A stretch of DNA of 64,000 nt. Origin: Pseudoxanthobacter soli DSM 19599 (GTDB lineage Bacteria; Pseudomonadota; Alphaproteobacteria; Rhizobiales; Segnochrobactraceae). Within the stretch, counting starts at the first letter, position 1. Each line of letters opens with the position of its first letter. The position numbers were made by a program, and so were the translations under genes. The notes under the pieces were generated by a model. That model had not been told where the DNA came from and made no database searches. It was given only the letters and a program-made list of their open reading frames with translations. The DNA is taken from assembly GCF_900148505.1 (NCBI RefSeq), contig NZ_FRXO01000004.1:310001-374000 (forward strand). Reading direction: 5' to 3'. This document shows positions 48,259 through 56,608 of the stretch, piece by piece.

Positions 48259-49902
48259 ATGTCCGTCGTCGTCGGCCTGCTTGCCGGTCTCGGATTCATC
48301 TTCATCGGCACCCAGTTCCTGACGGCGAACATGAAGCAGGTGGCGGGTCCGCCCTTCCACCGCCTCGTCGCGAAGGCCACGGGCAATCCCTGGAAGGCGA
48401 CGCTGGTCGGTGTCGCGGCCGGCGCCATCATCCAGAGCACCAACGCCGTCACGTTCATCGTGATCAGTCTCGTCACGGCCGGGGCGACGACGGTACGGGC
48501 GGCAATGCCGATCGTCACGTGGTCGTATGCGGGGTCGACGCTCAGACTGCTGCTGGCGTCGTTCGACATCACCCTCGTCATCATGTCCGGCATCGCGCTG
48601 GTCGGGCTCGCGTTCCTGCTGGGCTACGACCGGGATGCGCGCTACCGCAACCTCGTTGCTGCCCTGCTCGGGCTCATGCTGCTGCTCTACGGTGTGCAGC
48701 TGATGGTCGCCGCTGCCGTGCCGCTGCGCGATTCGGCGGGGCTCCACGCCGTCCTCGCCATTGCAGACAGCTTCTATTTCTGGGGCTTCATCGCCGGCAC
48801 GGCGCTTGCGGCCGTCATCCAGGGCCAGACGGTTTCCGTCATCGCGGTCGCGCTCGCCTCGGCCGGCGTGATCGACATCGATCAGACCTTCCTGATCGTG
48901 GTCGGCGCCAATCTCGGCACCGGCATCATGTCGGTCACCCAGGGCGCTGGGCTGTCGGGAACCGCGCGGCAGCTCAATCTCTACCAGCTCCTGCTCAAGC
49001 TCATCGGCGTCGCCGTGATGCTGCCGCTGCTGAGTGTCGAGCACTATACCGGCATCCCCCTGATCCGCGCCTTCGTGACACACCTGACGGCGGATGCCGC
49101 GCTTCAGGTGACGGCCGTGCACTGGATGTTCCAGATCGTCTCCGCACTGGTCGCCTCGGCGATCAATAACCCGCTGTTCCGCATCATCGAGCGCTGGAGC
49201 CCGCCCACCAGCGAGGAGACGCTCAGCAAGCCCGCCTTCATCACGCCCGTGCTGGAGAGCCAGCCGGTAGCGGCGATCACGATGGCAGAGCAGGAGCAGC
49301 TTCGCCTGTTGCGCCGGCTGCCGCATTTCCTCGACCGCGCCCGCATCGATGCCGAGCCTTATCCGAGCGACGACGAAACCGCGCGGCTCGCGGCGAACAT
49401 CTCCCCTTCCGTCCTGCGCAAGTCGGGCGACGAGCTGGCAGACGCCATCGACGGCTTCCTGAAGAACACACTGCGAAATCCCGGCAAGCAGGCCGAGATG
49501 GACAGGCTGATGGGACTGTGGAATCGCAACCAGCAAATCCATGGTCTGCACATCGCGCTCGCACATCTCGGCAAGGGACTGTCCGACATGCGCAAGATCC
49601 CGGCGCTTGCCCCTCCCGCAGCCGTGATCGCCGAGTCCACCCATGCGATGCTCTCGGCGGTCGTCTCGGAACTCGAGGACTTCGACGCCGATTCACTGCC
49701 GATCATCCGTGCACTGACGAAGGATCGCTCAGAAGTATTGAAGAAGATGCGGCACGACATGGTCGAGCGTGCGCCCGACCTCGCCGCCGCGGACCGTCAG
49801 GCGTTGTGGTCGGCGATGGACCAGCTCGAACAAACGACATGGCTGTTGCGCCGATTCACGCTGAACCTGGCCGAGGATCGCCACTTGGAAGGGAAAGCCT
49901 GA
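48259..49902 (+). CDS. Na/Pi cotransporter family protein
   Basis: Inner-membrane protein of 547 residues related to NptA/YjbB-type sodium-phosphate transporters. About eight membrane segments lie in 1-320, with the inverted-repeat motifs IIQSTNAVTFIVISLVTAG and VIQGQTVSVIAVALASAG standing for the family QSSSA pair. A soluble PhoU-like helical part follows (about 345-547). The replacement of the usual Ser triplet by STN and GQT is a deviation. GGAGG ribosome site. Phosphate export or uptake is inferred, not shown. Confidence 0.87.
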   Translation: MSVVVGLLAGLGFIFIGTQFLTANMKQVAGPPFHRLVAKATGNPWKATLVGVAAGAIIQSTNAVTFIVISLVTAGATTVRAAMPIVTWSYAGSTLRLLLASFDITLVIMSGIALVGLAFLLGYDRDARYRNLVAALLGLMLLLYGVQLMVAAAVPLRDSAGLHAVLAIADSFYFWGFIAGTALAAVIQGQTVSVIAVALASAGVIDIDQTFLIVVGANLGTGIMSVTQGAGLSGTARQLNLYQLLLKLIGVAVMLPLLSVEHYTGIPLIRAFVTHLTADAALQVTAVHWMFQIVSALVASAINNPLFRIIERWSPPTSEETLSKPAFITPVLESQPVAAITMAEQEQLRLLRRLPHFLDRARIDAEPYPSDDETARLAANISPSVLRKSGDELADAIDGFLKNTLRNPGKQAEMDRLMGLWNRNQQIHGLHIALAHLGKGLSDMRKIPALAPPAAVIAESTHAMLSAVVSELEDFDADSLPIIRALTKDRSEVLKKMRHDMVERAPDLAAADRQALWSAMDQLEQTTWLLRRFTLNLAEDRHLEGKA

Positions 49903-49921
49903 GTCAAAAAGGCGGTTCGGC

Positions 49922-49951
49922 TTGACTTTCGCGCGAAGTTCGCCATTTATC
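49922..49951 (+). promoter_or_regulatory. candidate sigma-70 promoter of the DEAD-box operon
   Basis: TTGACT (49922-49927) and TTTATC (49946-49951) are separated by 18 bases in a gap that needs a promoter. A start near 49958 would give a leader of about 180 bases, a length seen for cold-shock messages. A CGCGGG/CCCGCG stem can form within that leader. Confidence 0.5.
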
Positions 49952-50120
49952 CGGCGTGCACCGGCCGCGTGAACGGGATTTCGCCTCCAATCGAAATCGT
50001 CGGCCTGCCGAGCGCTCATCACGACATAGCAGACTGCCCAGTCACGCGGGGCGTCCTTTAGAACCCGCGAATGGCCGTTTTGGCCGCGTTGTTCCGCGCG
50101 CCCCGTCGGATGATTCGCCC

Positions 50121-50153
50121 ATGAACGAAAGATTTCTTTTTGTCGACTTTTAA
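50121..50153 (+). other. possible 10-codon upstream reading frame overlapping the helicase start
   Basis: An ATG at 50121 reads MNERFLFVDF and stops at TAA 50151-50153, overlapping the helicase TTG start (50140) in another frame. A T-rich slippery run, TTTCTTTTTG, lies in the overlap. It could couple translation, or feed the helicase by +1 slippage, or simply be chance. Confidence 0.3.
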
Positions 50154-51672
50154 CGAACTCGGCTTGGCCGAGCCGATTCTGAAGGCGCTCGCCCACGAGG
50201 GCTACGATGCGCCGACCCCGATCCAGGCCCAGGCAATTCCGCACGTCCTGCGCGGCAAGGACCTTCTCGGCATCGCCCAGACGGGCACCGGCAAGACCGC
50301 AGCGTTCGCGCTGCCGATCCTCAACCACCTCGAACTCAATCGCACCCGCCGGGTCGGCCGCCGCGCCTGCCGCGTTCTGGTGCTGTCGCCGACACGCGAA
50401 CTCGCCGGCCAGATCCTCGATTCCTTCCGCGCCTATGGCCGGTTCATGAAGGTCACCTCCGCGCTCGCCATCGGCGGCGTGCCGGTCGGCCGGCAGGCCC
50501 GCAGCCTCATGCCCGGCGTCGATGTGCTCGTCGCCACCCCGGGCCGCGTGATCGACCTCTACGAGCAGGGCGCGATCAAGTTCGACGAGATCGAGATCCT
50601 GGTGCTCGACGAAGCCGATCGGATGCTGGAAGTGGGCTTCGTCCACGCCATCCGTTCTATTATCGCCAAGCTGCCGGAGGTCCGTCAGGGCCTGTTCTTC
50701 TCGGCCACCATGCCGAAGGAGATCGCCGATCTCGCCGAACGCCTGCTGCGCGAGCCGGCGACCGTGTCGGTCACGCCGGTCGCCAAGACGGCGGACCTGA
50801 TCGAGCAGCGCGTGCTGTTCATCGACCAGGGTGCCAAGGGCCGGCTTCTGGCAGACGTCCTGACCAAGGAGCCGATCGACCGCGCCATCGTGTTCACCCG
50901 CACCAAGCACGGCGCGGACCGCGTGGTGCGCGGCCTTGCGGGTGCCGACATCGCCGCCGAGGCGATTCACGGCAACAAGTCGCAGGGCCAACGCGAGCGT
51001 GCGCTCCAGTCCTTCCGCCAGGGTCGTGTGAAGATCCTCGTCGCGACCGATATCGCCGCCCGCGGCATCGACGTCGACGGCGTCAGCCACGTTGTGAATT
51101 ACGACCTGCCGAACGTGCCGGAGAGCTACGTTCACCGCATCGGCCGCACCGGCCGCGCCGGCGCGTCGGGTATCGCCATCTCGTTCTGCTCCAACGACGA
51201 GCGCGACGATCTGAAGGCGATCGAGAAGCTGATCCGCCAGCGCGTGCCGCTCGGCGACAGCAACTTCGCCGAACTGAAGCCGGATCCGCGCCCGGCGCCG
51301 GGCGAGGTGGAAACTGCCTCCACCGGCAACGGTGGCGGCCGCAACCGCGGCGGGCAGCGCCAGCGCGGTCCGCAGCAGCCGGGCGGCTTCCGCAACGGCG
51401 GCCGCGGCCAGGGCCAGGGCCGCTCCGACGGCGGCAATCGCCCACCCCGTCGCGAAGGCGGCGAGCTGCAGTCTGCCCCCGCTGGCGAGCGTGACGGCCG
51501 CCGCGACGGTCATTCCGGCTCCGCGCGCCCGAATGCCGGCCGGCCTCATGGCGCAGGCCGCAGCGACGGCGGCCGCCGGGCCGACGATCTCTCCGGTGTC
51601 CGGTTCCTGTCCCGAAAGCCGCGTGAGGAACGCGGCGAGGGCCGGCACGCCCACCACGACGGCAACCACTGA
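50140..51672 (+). CDS. DEAD-box RNA helicase, RhlE type
   Basis: ATP-dependent RNA unwinding in ribosome assembly and mRNA decay, often cold-induced. It has 510 residues. The Q motif (GYDAPTPIQAQAIP), Walker A AQTGTGKT (46-53), PTRELA, TPGR, VLDEADRM, SAT and HRIGRTGR are all intact. From about residue 390 the tail is disordered and rich in Gly, Arg and Gln with RGG-like repeats. The only start in frame is the TTG at 50140, lacking a good ribosome site, since a TGA precedes it at 50122. An IF-1-like gene follows 63 bases later. Confidence 0.94.
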   Translation: MSTFNELGLAEPILKALAHEGYDAPTPIQAQAIPHVLRGKDLLGIAQTGTGKTAAFALPILNHLELNRTRRVGRRACRVLVLSPTRELAGQILDSFRAYGRFMKVTSALAIGGVPVGRQARSLMPGVDVLVATPGRVIDLYEQGAIKFDEIEILVLDEADRMLEVGFVHAIRSIIAKLPEVRQGLFFSATMPKEIADLAERLLREPATVSVTPVAKTADLIEQRVLFIDQGAKGRLLADVLTKEPIDRAIVFTRTKHGADRVVRGLAGADIAAEAIHGNKSQGQRERALQSFRQGRVKILVATDIAARGIDVDGVSHVVNYDLPNVPESYVHRIGRTGRAGASGIAISFCSNDERDDLKAIEKLIRQRVPLGDSNFAELKPDPRPAPGEVETASTGNGGGRNRGGQRQRGPQQPGGFRNGGRGQGQGRSDGGNRPPRREGGELQSAPAGERDGRRDGHSGSARPNAGRPHGAGRSDGGRRADDLSGVRFLSRKPREERGEGRHAHHDGNH

Positions 51673-51735
51673 CGGCCGATCGGCCTTCGCTCAAAAACCG
51701 CTTGTAAAAAAGTTCGCTTGAAGGAGATCAACTCC

Positions 51736-52011
51736 ATGGCCAAGGAAGAGCTGCTCGAATTCGACGGCATCGTGACGGAAGTGCTGCCGGACGGCCATTT
51801 CCGCGTTACCCTCGACAACGACCATCAGGTGCTCGCCTATGCGGCAGGCCGGATGAAGAAGAACCGGATCAAGACGCTGGTCGGCGACCGCGTGACGGTC
51901 GAGATGTCGCCCTACGATCTCGACAAGGGCCGGATCAACTTCCGCCACAAGACGGGCGCCCCGCCGCCGTCGTCCGCGCCGGCCCGCCGGCCGCCGCCGC
52001 GTCGCCGCTGA
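51736..52011 (+). CDS. infA: translation initiation factor IF-1-like protein with basic tail
   Basis: S1/OB-fold protein of 91 residues that binds the 30S A site during initiation. The core [57 protein letters not shown] and the closing [14 protein letters not shown] match IF-1. It departs from the usual 72 residues by a Pro/Arg tail (about 76-91). Because it is linked to the helicase, it may be a cold-shock paralogue with RNA-chaperone function rather than the main infA. AAGGAGAT ribosome site, terminator downstream. Confidence 0.88.
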   Translation: MAKEELLEFDGIVTEVLPDGHFRVTLDNDHQVLAYAAGRMKKNRIKTLVGDRVTVEMSPYDLDKGRINFRHKTGAPPPSSAPARRPPPRRR

Positions 52012-52030
52012 GCCGCACGCCCTCAATGAA

Positions 52031-52068
52031 AAAGCCCCGGCGGGAGCGATCCTGCCGGGGCTTTTTTT
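52031..52068 (+). terminator. intrinsic terminator after the IF-1-like gene
   Basis: AAAGCCCCGGC (52031-52041) pairs with GCCGGGGCTTT (52054-52064), with seven T at 52062-52068. The mirrored A-run lets it also serve the convergent transaminase gene. Confidence 0.93.
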
Positions 52069-52107
52069 CATGCCTTGCGGACGGCGCCGTGCGGCGTGCG
52101 CCTCGCA

Positions 52108-53286
52108 TCACATCGCGGCGTCGATCACCGCCATCGCCGCCTCCGTCCCGGCGCCTATATCGACCTTTTGGCCGATGGCGCGGAATGCGCCGCCCAGCGC
52201 GGTGAGACCGATGACCGCGTGAAGCGGGCGCGCCGTCGGCCCCATGTGGCCGAGGCGGACGAGCTTGCCAGCGGTTTCGCGCATGCCAGCCGAGATCATC
52301 ACGCCATAGCGGCCGCGGATCGCCCGGCGCAGTTCACCGTCGTCGATGCCGTCCGGAATACGCACGGCCGTCGCCGTGGGCGAGGCGACCGCTTCGCTCG
52401 CCGCCCACAGATCGAGCCCCATCGCCACGACGCCGGCCCGGAACGCCCGCGCCGTGAGGTCGTGACGCGCCCAGACCCTTTCGGGCCCCTCAGCGAGGTA
52501 AAGATCGAGCGCGGCATCGAGACCGTAGATCTCTGACACCGAGGGTGTGAACGGATAGCCGCGATCGCTGCGCCAGGCTTCCTTCCAGTCGAGGATGCTC
52601 AGGATCGAGGCGCGAGGCGCATCCGGATTCGCCTCCATCTTCGCCCAGGCCCGCTCCGAGACCCCGAGCAGCGTCAGCCCGGGCGAACCGCCGAGGCACT
52701 TGTTGGGGCCGGTCACGAACAGGTCGGAATGGGTCGGCTCGGGATGGACATCCATGCCGCCGAAGGACGACACCGCGTCGACCAGCATGTAGGCGCCGTG
52801 GGCGGCCACGATGCGGCCGATCTCCGCAAGCGGATTGATGGTGGCGGATGGCGTATCGTGATGCACCAAGGAAACGACGCGGATATCCGGCCGTGCCTTG
52901 AACGCGGCCTCCACCGCGGCGGGATCGATGGCCTCGTTGAACGGCACCTCGAGTTCGATCACCTCGCGGGCGTAGCGCGCCGCCCAGAACGCGAACAGCT
53001 TGCCATAGACCCCCGAGGCGAGGTTCAGCACCACATCGTCGCGCGCGATCAGGGAGGCGGCCGCCGCCTCGAGCCCGAGCACCGGCTCGCCCTGCAGGAT
53101 GACGGGCGCGTTGGACAGCCTGAGCGCCGCCTTGGCCTTCTCGTTGACCTTCTCGTAGAACGCGAGGAAGGCCGGGTCGTAGTGATAGAGCACCGGCTTC
53201 GACAGCGCGCGCAGCACCGCGGGATAAACCTCGACGGGACCGCAGCTCAGCGTGAACACCGGATCTTCAATCGCCGGAGCGGACAT
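52108..53286 (-). CDS. pyridoxamine-pyruvate transaminase
   Basis: Class V aminotransferase fold. The protein closely follows the Mesorhizobium pyridoxamine-pyruvate transaminase as I remember it: VILQGEPVLGLEAAAASLI, VVLNLASGVYGK, LVDAVSSFGGM, VTGPNKCLGG (Lys196), PFTPSVSEI and GKLVRLGHMGPTA. It has 392 residues. That enzyme converts pyridoxamine and pyruvate to pyridoxal and alanine without bound PLP and opens a vitamin B6 degradation route. The other degradation genes are not in this window. The alternative is serine-glyoxylate or alanine-glyoxylate aminotransferase. Start chosen at MSAPAIEDP. Confidence 0.82.
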   Translation of the reverse strand: MSAPAIEDPVFTLSCGPVEVYPAVLRALSKPVLYHYDPAFLAFYEKVNEKAKAALRLSNAPVILQGEPVLGLEAAAASLIARDDVVLNLASGVYGKLFAFWAARYAREVIELEVPFNEAIDPAAVEAAFKARPDIRVVSLVHHDTPSATINPLAEIGRIVAAHGAYMLVDAVSSFGGMDVHPEPTHSDLFVTGPNKCLGGSPGLTLLGVSERAWAKMEANPDAPRASILSILDWKEAWRSDRGYPFTPSVSEIYGLDAALDLYLAEGPERVWARHDLTARAFRAGVVAMGLDLWAASEAVASPTATAVRIPDGIDDGELRRAIRGRYGVMISAGMRETAGKLVRLGHMGPTARPLHAVIGLTALGGAFRAIGQKVDIGAGTEAAMAVIDAAM

Positions 53287-53435
53287 CGGCCTACCCTCTC
53301 GCTGGTCTCTCCCGCGGCCGGACATGGACCGGGCACGCCGCGACGGAGAGGCCATGTTGAATCACGAACCACATGAAGAAGCCGGCCACAGGCTGCGGCG
53401 GCGGGCCGCCGGCACGCGGCCGGCGGCACCGATCG

Positions 53436-53912
53436 TCAACGGAAGATCGCGAGCAGCACGATCAGCACGGCCACGGCGATGAAGCCCCACGCGATGGGGC
53501 CGCCAAGGAAGCCCTTGCCGGCTGCGACCTCGAGGCGTTCCTCCGCCTGTTCCGCAGCCTGCTCGACTTCCTCGACGAGTTCCTCGACCTTCGGCACGTG
53601 GGTCGGCGCGATCGGCATCACCTCCTCGAGGGTGCTTTCGCCGCCAAAGCGGACCGCGAACGCATCGAAGAACGCCGCCACGCGGCCGACCGAGACAGCC
53701 TCGCCGAGACCGGTATAGCCGAGAATGGTCTCATCCCCATCCTCGACGAGCGCGACCCCGATGCCCGTGCCGTCGGCGAGCGTCAGCGTCAGGGACTGCG
53801 GCGGAACCTGGCCGGAGATCGTCACCGGGGCGATCGGAGCGGTCGGATCGGTAAGCGCGTCCCAGACAACCTGGCGCGGCGCGGGAATGCGATACTCCCC
53901 GGTCATTTCCAT
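53436..53912 (-). CDS. shortened CoxG-like (SRPBCC) membrane-anchored protein
   Basis: 158 residues. The first 17, MEMTGEYRIPAPRQVVW, are the standard start of CoxG, the membrane anchor of CO dehydrogenase. The expected middle of the START-like domain then appears to be missing: after DALTDP the sequence jumps to late strands (SLTLTLADGTGIGVALVEDGDETILGYTG). A helix-rich acidic linker (about 103-135) and one C-terminal membrane helix (about 138-157) follow, as in CoxG. Strong AAGGAG ribosome site. No cox structural genes are nearby. Probably a functional miniature or a decaying copy. Confidence 0.72.
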   Translation of the reverse strand: MEMTGEYRIPAPRQVVWDALTDPTAPIAPVTISGQVPPQSLTLTLADGTGIGVALVEDGDETILGYTGLGEAVSVGRVAAFFDAFAVRFGGESTLEEVMPIAPTHVPKVEELVEEVEQAAEQAEERLEVAAGKGFLGGPIAWGFIAVAVLIVLLAIFR

Positions 53913-54109
53913 CGGGCGGTCTCCTTCGGGGTGGCAAGGCCGGGGCGGCCGTGCACGGCACTTCCTTCTAAAGGAGATCGCAGGCGGACGGAATCGGGTC
54001 TTCACCGGATCTGCCTGATCGGGCATGACGTTGTAGCGCCCGCTTCGGACACTGCGGGTCCGCTGAAAAACGTGGTTTCCCTTTTCCGGATCATGCACTA
54101 ATTCGAGCC

Positions 54110-55030
54110 ATGTCGTTCGCATCCGCCAGCCCCACTCCCCGTCCCGCCCGGCCCGCCTTCGTGCTCGAAGCCGGCGGGTGGGAGGATTTCGCCCTGATCG
54201 ATTCCGGCCACGGCCGCAAGCTGGAACGCTACGGCGATATCGTCGTCGACCGGCCGGAGCCGCAGGCGATGTGGACGCCGCGACTCTCCGAAGCCGAGTG
54301 GAGCCGCGCGGACGCTGTATTCACCGGCACCGATGAAGACGACGGCCACGGCCGCTGGCGCGCGAACCGAACGCTGCCGGAGGCATGGGAGATGCGTTAC
54401 GGCCCGGCGCGGTTCATCTGCCGTTTCACGGGCTTCCGCCATGTCGGGGTATTTCCCGAACAGCGCGCACATTGGGACTGGATGACGGACCGGATCCGCA
54501 ATGCCGGGCGGCCGGTGCGGGTTCTCAACCTGTTCGGCTATACCGGGGTCGCCTCGCTGCTGTGCGCCGACGCGGGCGCGAAGGTCACCCACGTCGATGC
54601 GTCCAAGAAGGCGATCGCCTGGGCGCGCGAGAACCAGGTGCTGTCCGGCATGGAATCCCTGCCGATCCGATGGATCCTTGACGATGCGGTGAAGTTCACC
54701 GCCCGCGAGGAGCGCCGCGGTTCGACCTATGAGGGCGTCATCCTCGACCCGCCGAAGTTCGGCCGCGGCCCGAAAGGCGAGGTCTGGGAGTTGTTCGACA
54801 GCCTGGCCGAGATGCTGCGCCTGGTGCGCGCCGTGATGGCGCAGGAGCCTCTGTTCATCGCCCTCACCGCCTATGCGATCCGCGCCTCGTTCCTGGCGGC
54901 CCACCGCCTGGGCGAGGAGGTTTTCGGCGACCTCGGGGGCAAGCTCGAATCGGGCGAACTGGCCCTCGTCGAAGCCGAGACCGGCCGGCTGCTGCCGACC
55001 TCGATGTTCACCCGCTGGAGCGCGCGATGA
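54110..55030 (+). CDS. class I SAM-dependent RNA methyltransferase (RlmI-like)
   Basis: 306 residues. An N-terminal part (1-130) precedes the Rossmann core: VRVLNLFGYTGVASLLCADAGAKVTHVDASKKAIAWARENQ binds SAM, and VILDPPKFGRGPKGEVWEL carries the DPPKF catalytic loop of rRNA cytosine-5 methyltransferases such as RlmI. No PUA domain is visible. The stop overlaps the start of the next RNA methyltransferase (ATGA), so both act on RNA from one message. Exact target base unknown. Confidence 0.86.
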   Translation: MSFASASPTPRPARPAFVLEAGGWEDFALIDSGHGRKLERYGDIVVDRPEPQAMWTPRLSEAEWSRADAVFTGTDEDDGHGRWRANRTLPEAWEMRYGPARFICRFTGFRHVGVFPEQRAHWDWMTDRIRNAGRPVRVLNLFGYTGVASLLCADAGAKVTHVDASKKAIAWARENQVLSGMESLPIRWILDDAVKFTAREERRGSTYEGVILDPPKFGRGPKGEVWELFDSLAEMLRLVRAVMAQEPLFIALTAYAIRASFLAAHRLGEEVFGDLGGKLESGELALVEAETGRLLPTSMFTRWSAR

Positions 55031-55923
55031 GCCGGGAACCGCCCTACGACGACCGGCGCGGTCGCGCGCCCGCGCCAGACCCGGTGCGCCCGCCGAACGC
55101 CGACCTGCAGCGTGCGGGTGCGTTCAAGGCCGTCACGAGCCTCGCCAACCCCACCATCAAGGAGATTCGCGCGCTGCAACTGCGCAAGCACCGCGCGGAG
55201 ACCGGCCTCTTTCTCGGCGAGGGTGTGAAACTCGCCGCCGATGCGCTGGCGGCCGGCTGGCCGGTGCGCACGCTGGTGGTGGCGTCCGACGCCATAGCGC
55301 ATCCCTTCGTCGCCAGAACCGCCGCGACCGCGCGCGCCCGCGGCGCGCTCGTCATCGAAGCGAACGAAGCGGTGATGGCGAAGATATCCCGCCGCGACAA
55401 CCCGCAGACGGTGATCGGCGTGTTCGAGCAGCATATCGGTGGGCTCGAAGCGATCGCAGCGGCCAGGCCCGGCATCTGGATCGCGCTTGAAGCGGTGCGG
55501 GACCCCGGCAATCTCGGCACCATCGTCCGCACCGCGGACGCCCTCGGCGCCGCCGGCGTGCTCCTCGTAGGCGAGACCACCGATCCGTTCGGGCTGGAGG
55601 CGGTGCGCGCCACCATGGGCTCGTTCTTCCATGTGCCGCTGGCACGCGCGTCCGTCGCGGAATTCCTCGCGTGGCGGAAATCGTACCGGGGCCTCGTCGT
55701 CGGCACCCACCTCGCCGGGGCAGTCGACATCCGCTCGGTCGACTATCGCGAGCCGGCGGTGCTGGCGATGGGCAACGAACAGGCCGGCCTCTCACCGGAA
55801 ATGGCGGCGGCCTGCGACCACCTCGTCAAGATTCCCATGGCGGGTCAGGCGGATTCGCTCAACCTCGCCATTTCGACGGGAATAGCGCTGTTCGAGATGC
55901 GGCGCGGCAAGCTTGCGCTCTGA
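55027..55923 (+). CDS. SpoU/TrmH-family RNA 2'-O-methyltransferase
   Basis: 298 residues. The N-terminal substrate-binding part includes SLANPTIKEIRALQLRKHRAETGLFLGEGVKL. The SPOUT knot shows LEAVRDPGNLGTIVRTADALGAAGVLLVGE, AVLAMGNEQAGLS and KIPMAGQADSLNLAISTGIALFEM, the three SpoU motifs with the catalytic Asn and Arg. Likely rRNA 2'-O-methylation. It is coupled to the upstream methyltransferase by overlap and converges on rppH with only 18 bases between stops. Confidence 0.9.
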   Translation: MSREPPYDDRRGRAPAPDPVRPPNADLQRAGAFKAVTSLANPTIKEIRALQLRKHRAETGLFLGEGVKLAADALAAGWPVRTLVVASDAIAHPFVARTAATARARGALVIEANEAVMAKISRRDNPQTVIGVFEQHIGGLEAIAAARPGIWIALEAVRDPGNLGTIVRTADALGAAGVLLVGETTDPFGLEAVRATMGSFFHVPLARASVAEFLAWRKSYRGLVVGTHLAGAVDIRSVDYREPAVLAMGNEQAGLSPEMAAACDHLVKIPMAGQADSLNLAISTGIALFEMRRGKLAL

Positions 55924-55941
55924 AACCGCGCCGCGCGTGCG

Positions 55942-56487
55942 TCATGCCGTCGTCAGTGGCCGGAAGATCGCGACGATCTTTTCGTAGACCTCGCGCTTGA
56001 ACGGCACCACGAGATCCGGCAGCCGCTCGATGTCCTCCCAGCGCCAGGAGGCGAATTCGGGCTTGTGGCCGTCGGGCGGGTTGCGGACGTCGATCTCCGT
56101 CTCGTCGCCGTCGAAGCGGAAGGCGAACCATTTCTGGATCTGGCCGCGGTATCGCCCCTTCCAGGCCTTGCCGACGAGTTCCGGCGGCAGATCGTAGCGC
56201 AGCCACTCCGGTGCCTCCGCCAGCAGGCTGACGGAGTGGATACCGGTTTCCTCATAGAGCTCGCGCCGGGCGGCCTCCGCCGGGTCTTCCTTGTCATCGA
56301 TGCCGCCCTGGGGCAACTGCCAGGGCTTCGGCATGCCAGCGGCTTCTTCGCCGCCATGGCGCTCGCCGATGAAAACCCGGCCGCTCGGGGAAAGCAGCAC
56401 GATACCGACACAGGGGCGATAGGGCAGCTCGACGGGCGTACTCCCCTCAGCCAGCGCCTTGGCCTTCCGGCTCTGCTCTTTGCTCAT
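55942..56487 (-). CDS. rppH: RNA pyrophosphohydrolase
   Basis: Nudix hydrolase that removes pyrophosphate from 5' triphosphate mRNA and starts decay by RNase E. It has 181 residues. Nudix box at 61-83 ([23 protein letters not shown] pattern G-x5-E-x7-RE-x2-EE-x-G). Preceding [21 protein letters not shown] and following [17 protein letters not shown] identify RppH. Start at [10 protein letters not shown] rather than 19 codons upstream. Confidence 0.95.
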   Translation of the reverse strand: MSKEQSRKAKALAEGSTPVELPYRPCVGIVLLSPSGRVFIGERHGGEEAAGMPKPWQLPQGGIDDKEDPAEAARRELYEETGIHSVSLLAEAPEWLRYDLPPELVGKAWKGRYRGQIQKWFAFRFDGDETEIDVRNPPDGHKPEFASWRWEDIERLPDLVVPFKREVYEKIVAIFRPLTTA

Positions 56488-56608
56488 GCCGAATCCTTCC
56501 CGGTTCGTTGCAAGACCCGAATCATTGGCGTCGGGCGGCGGCACTCTGATCGGAACTCATGTCGACAGCACGACCGCCCGGCAAGAGGCGCGGGTCCCCG
56601 CTCGGGGA

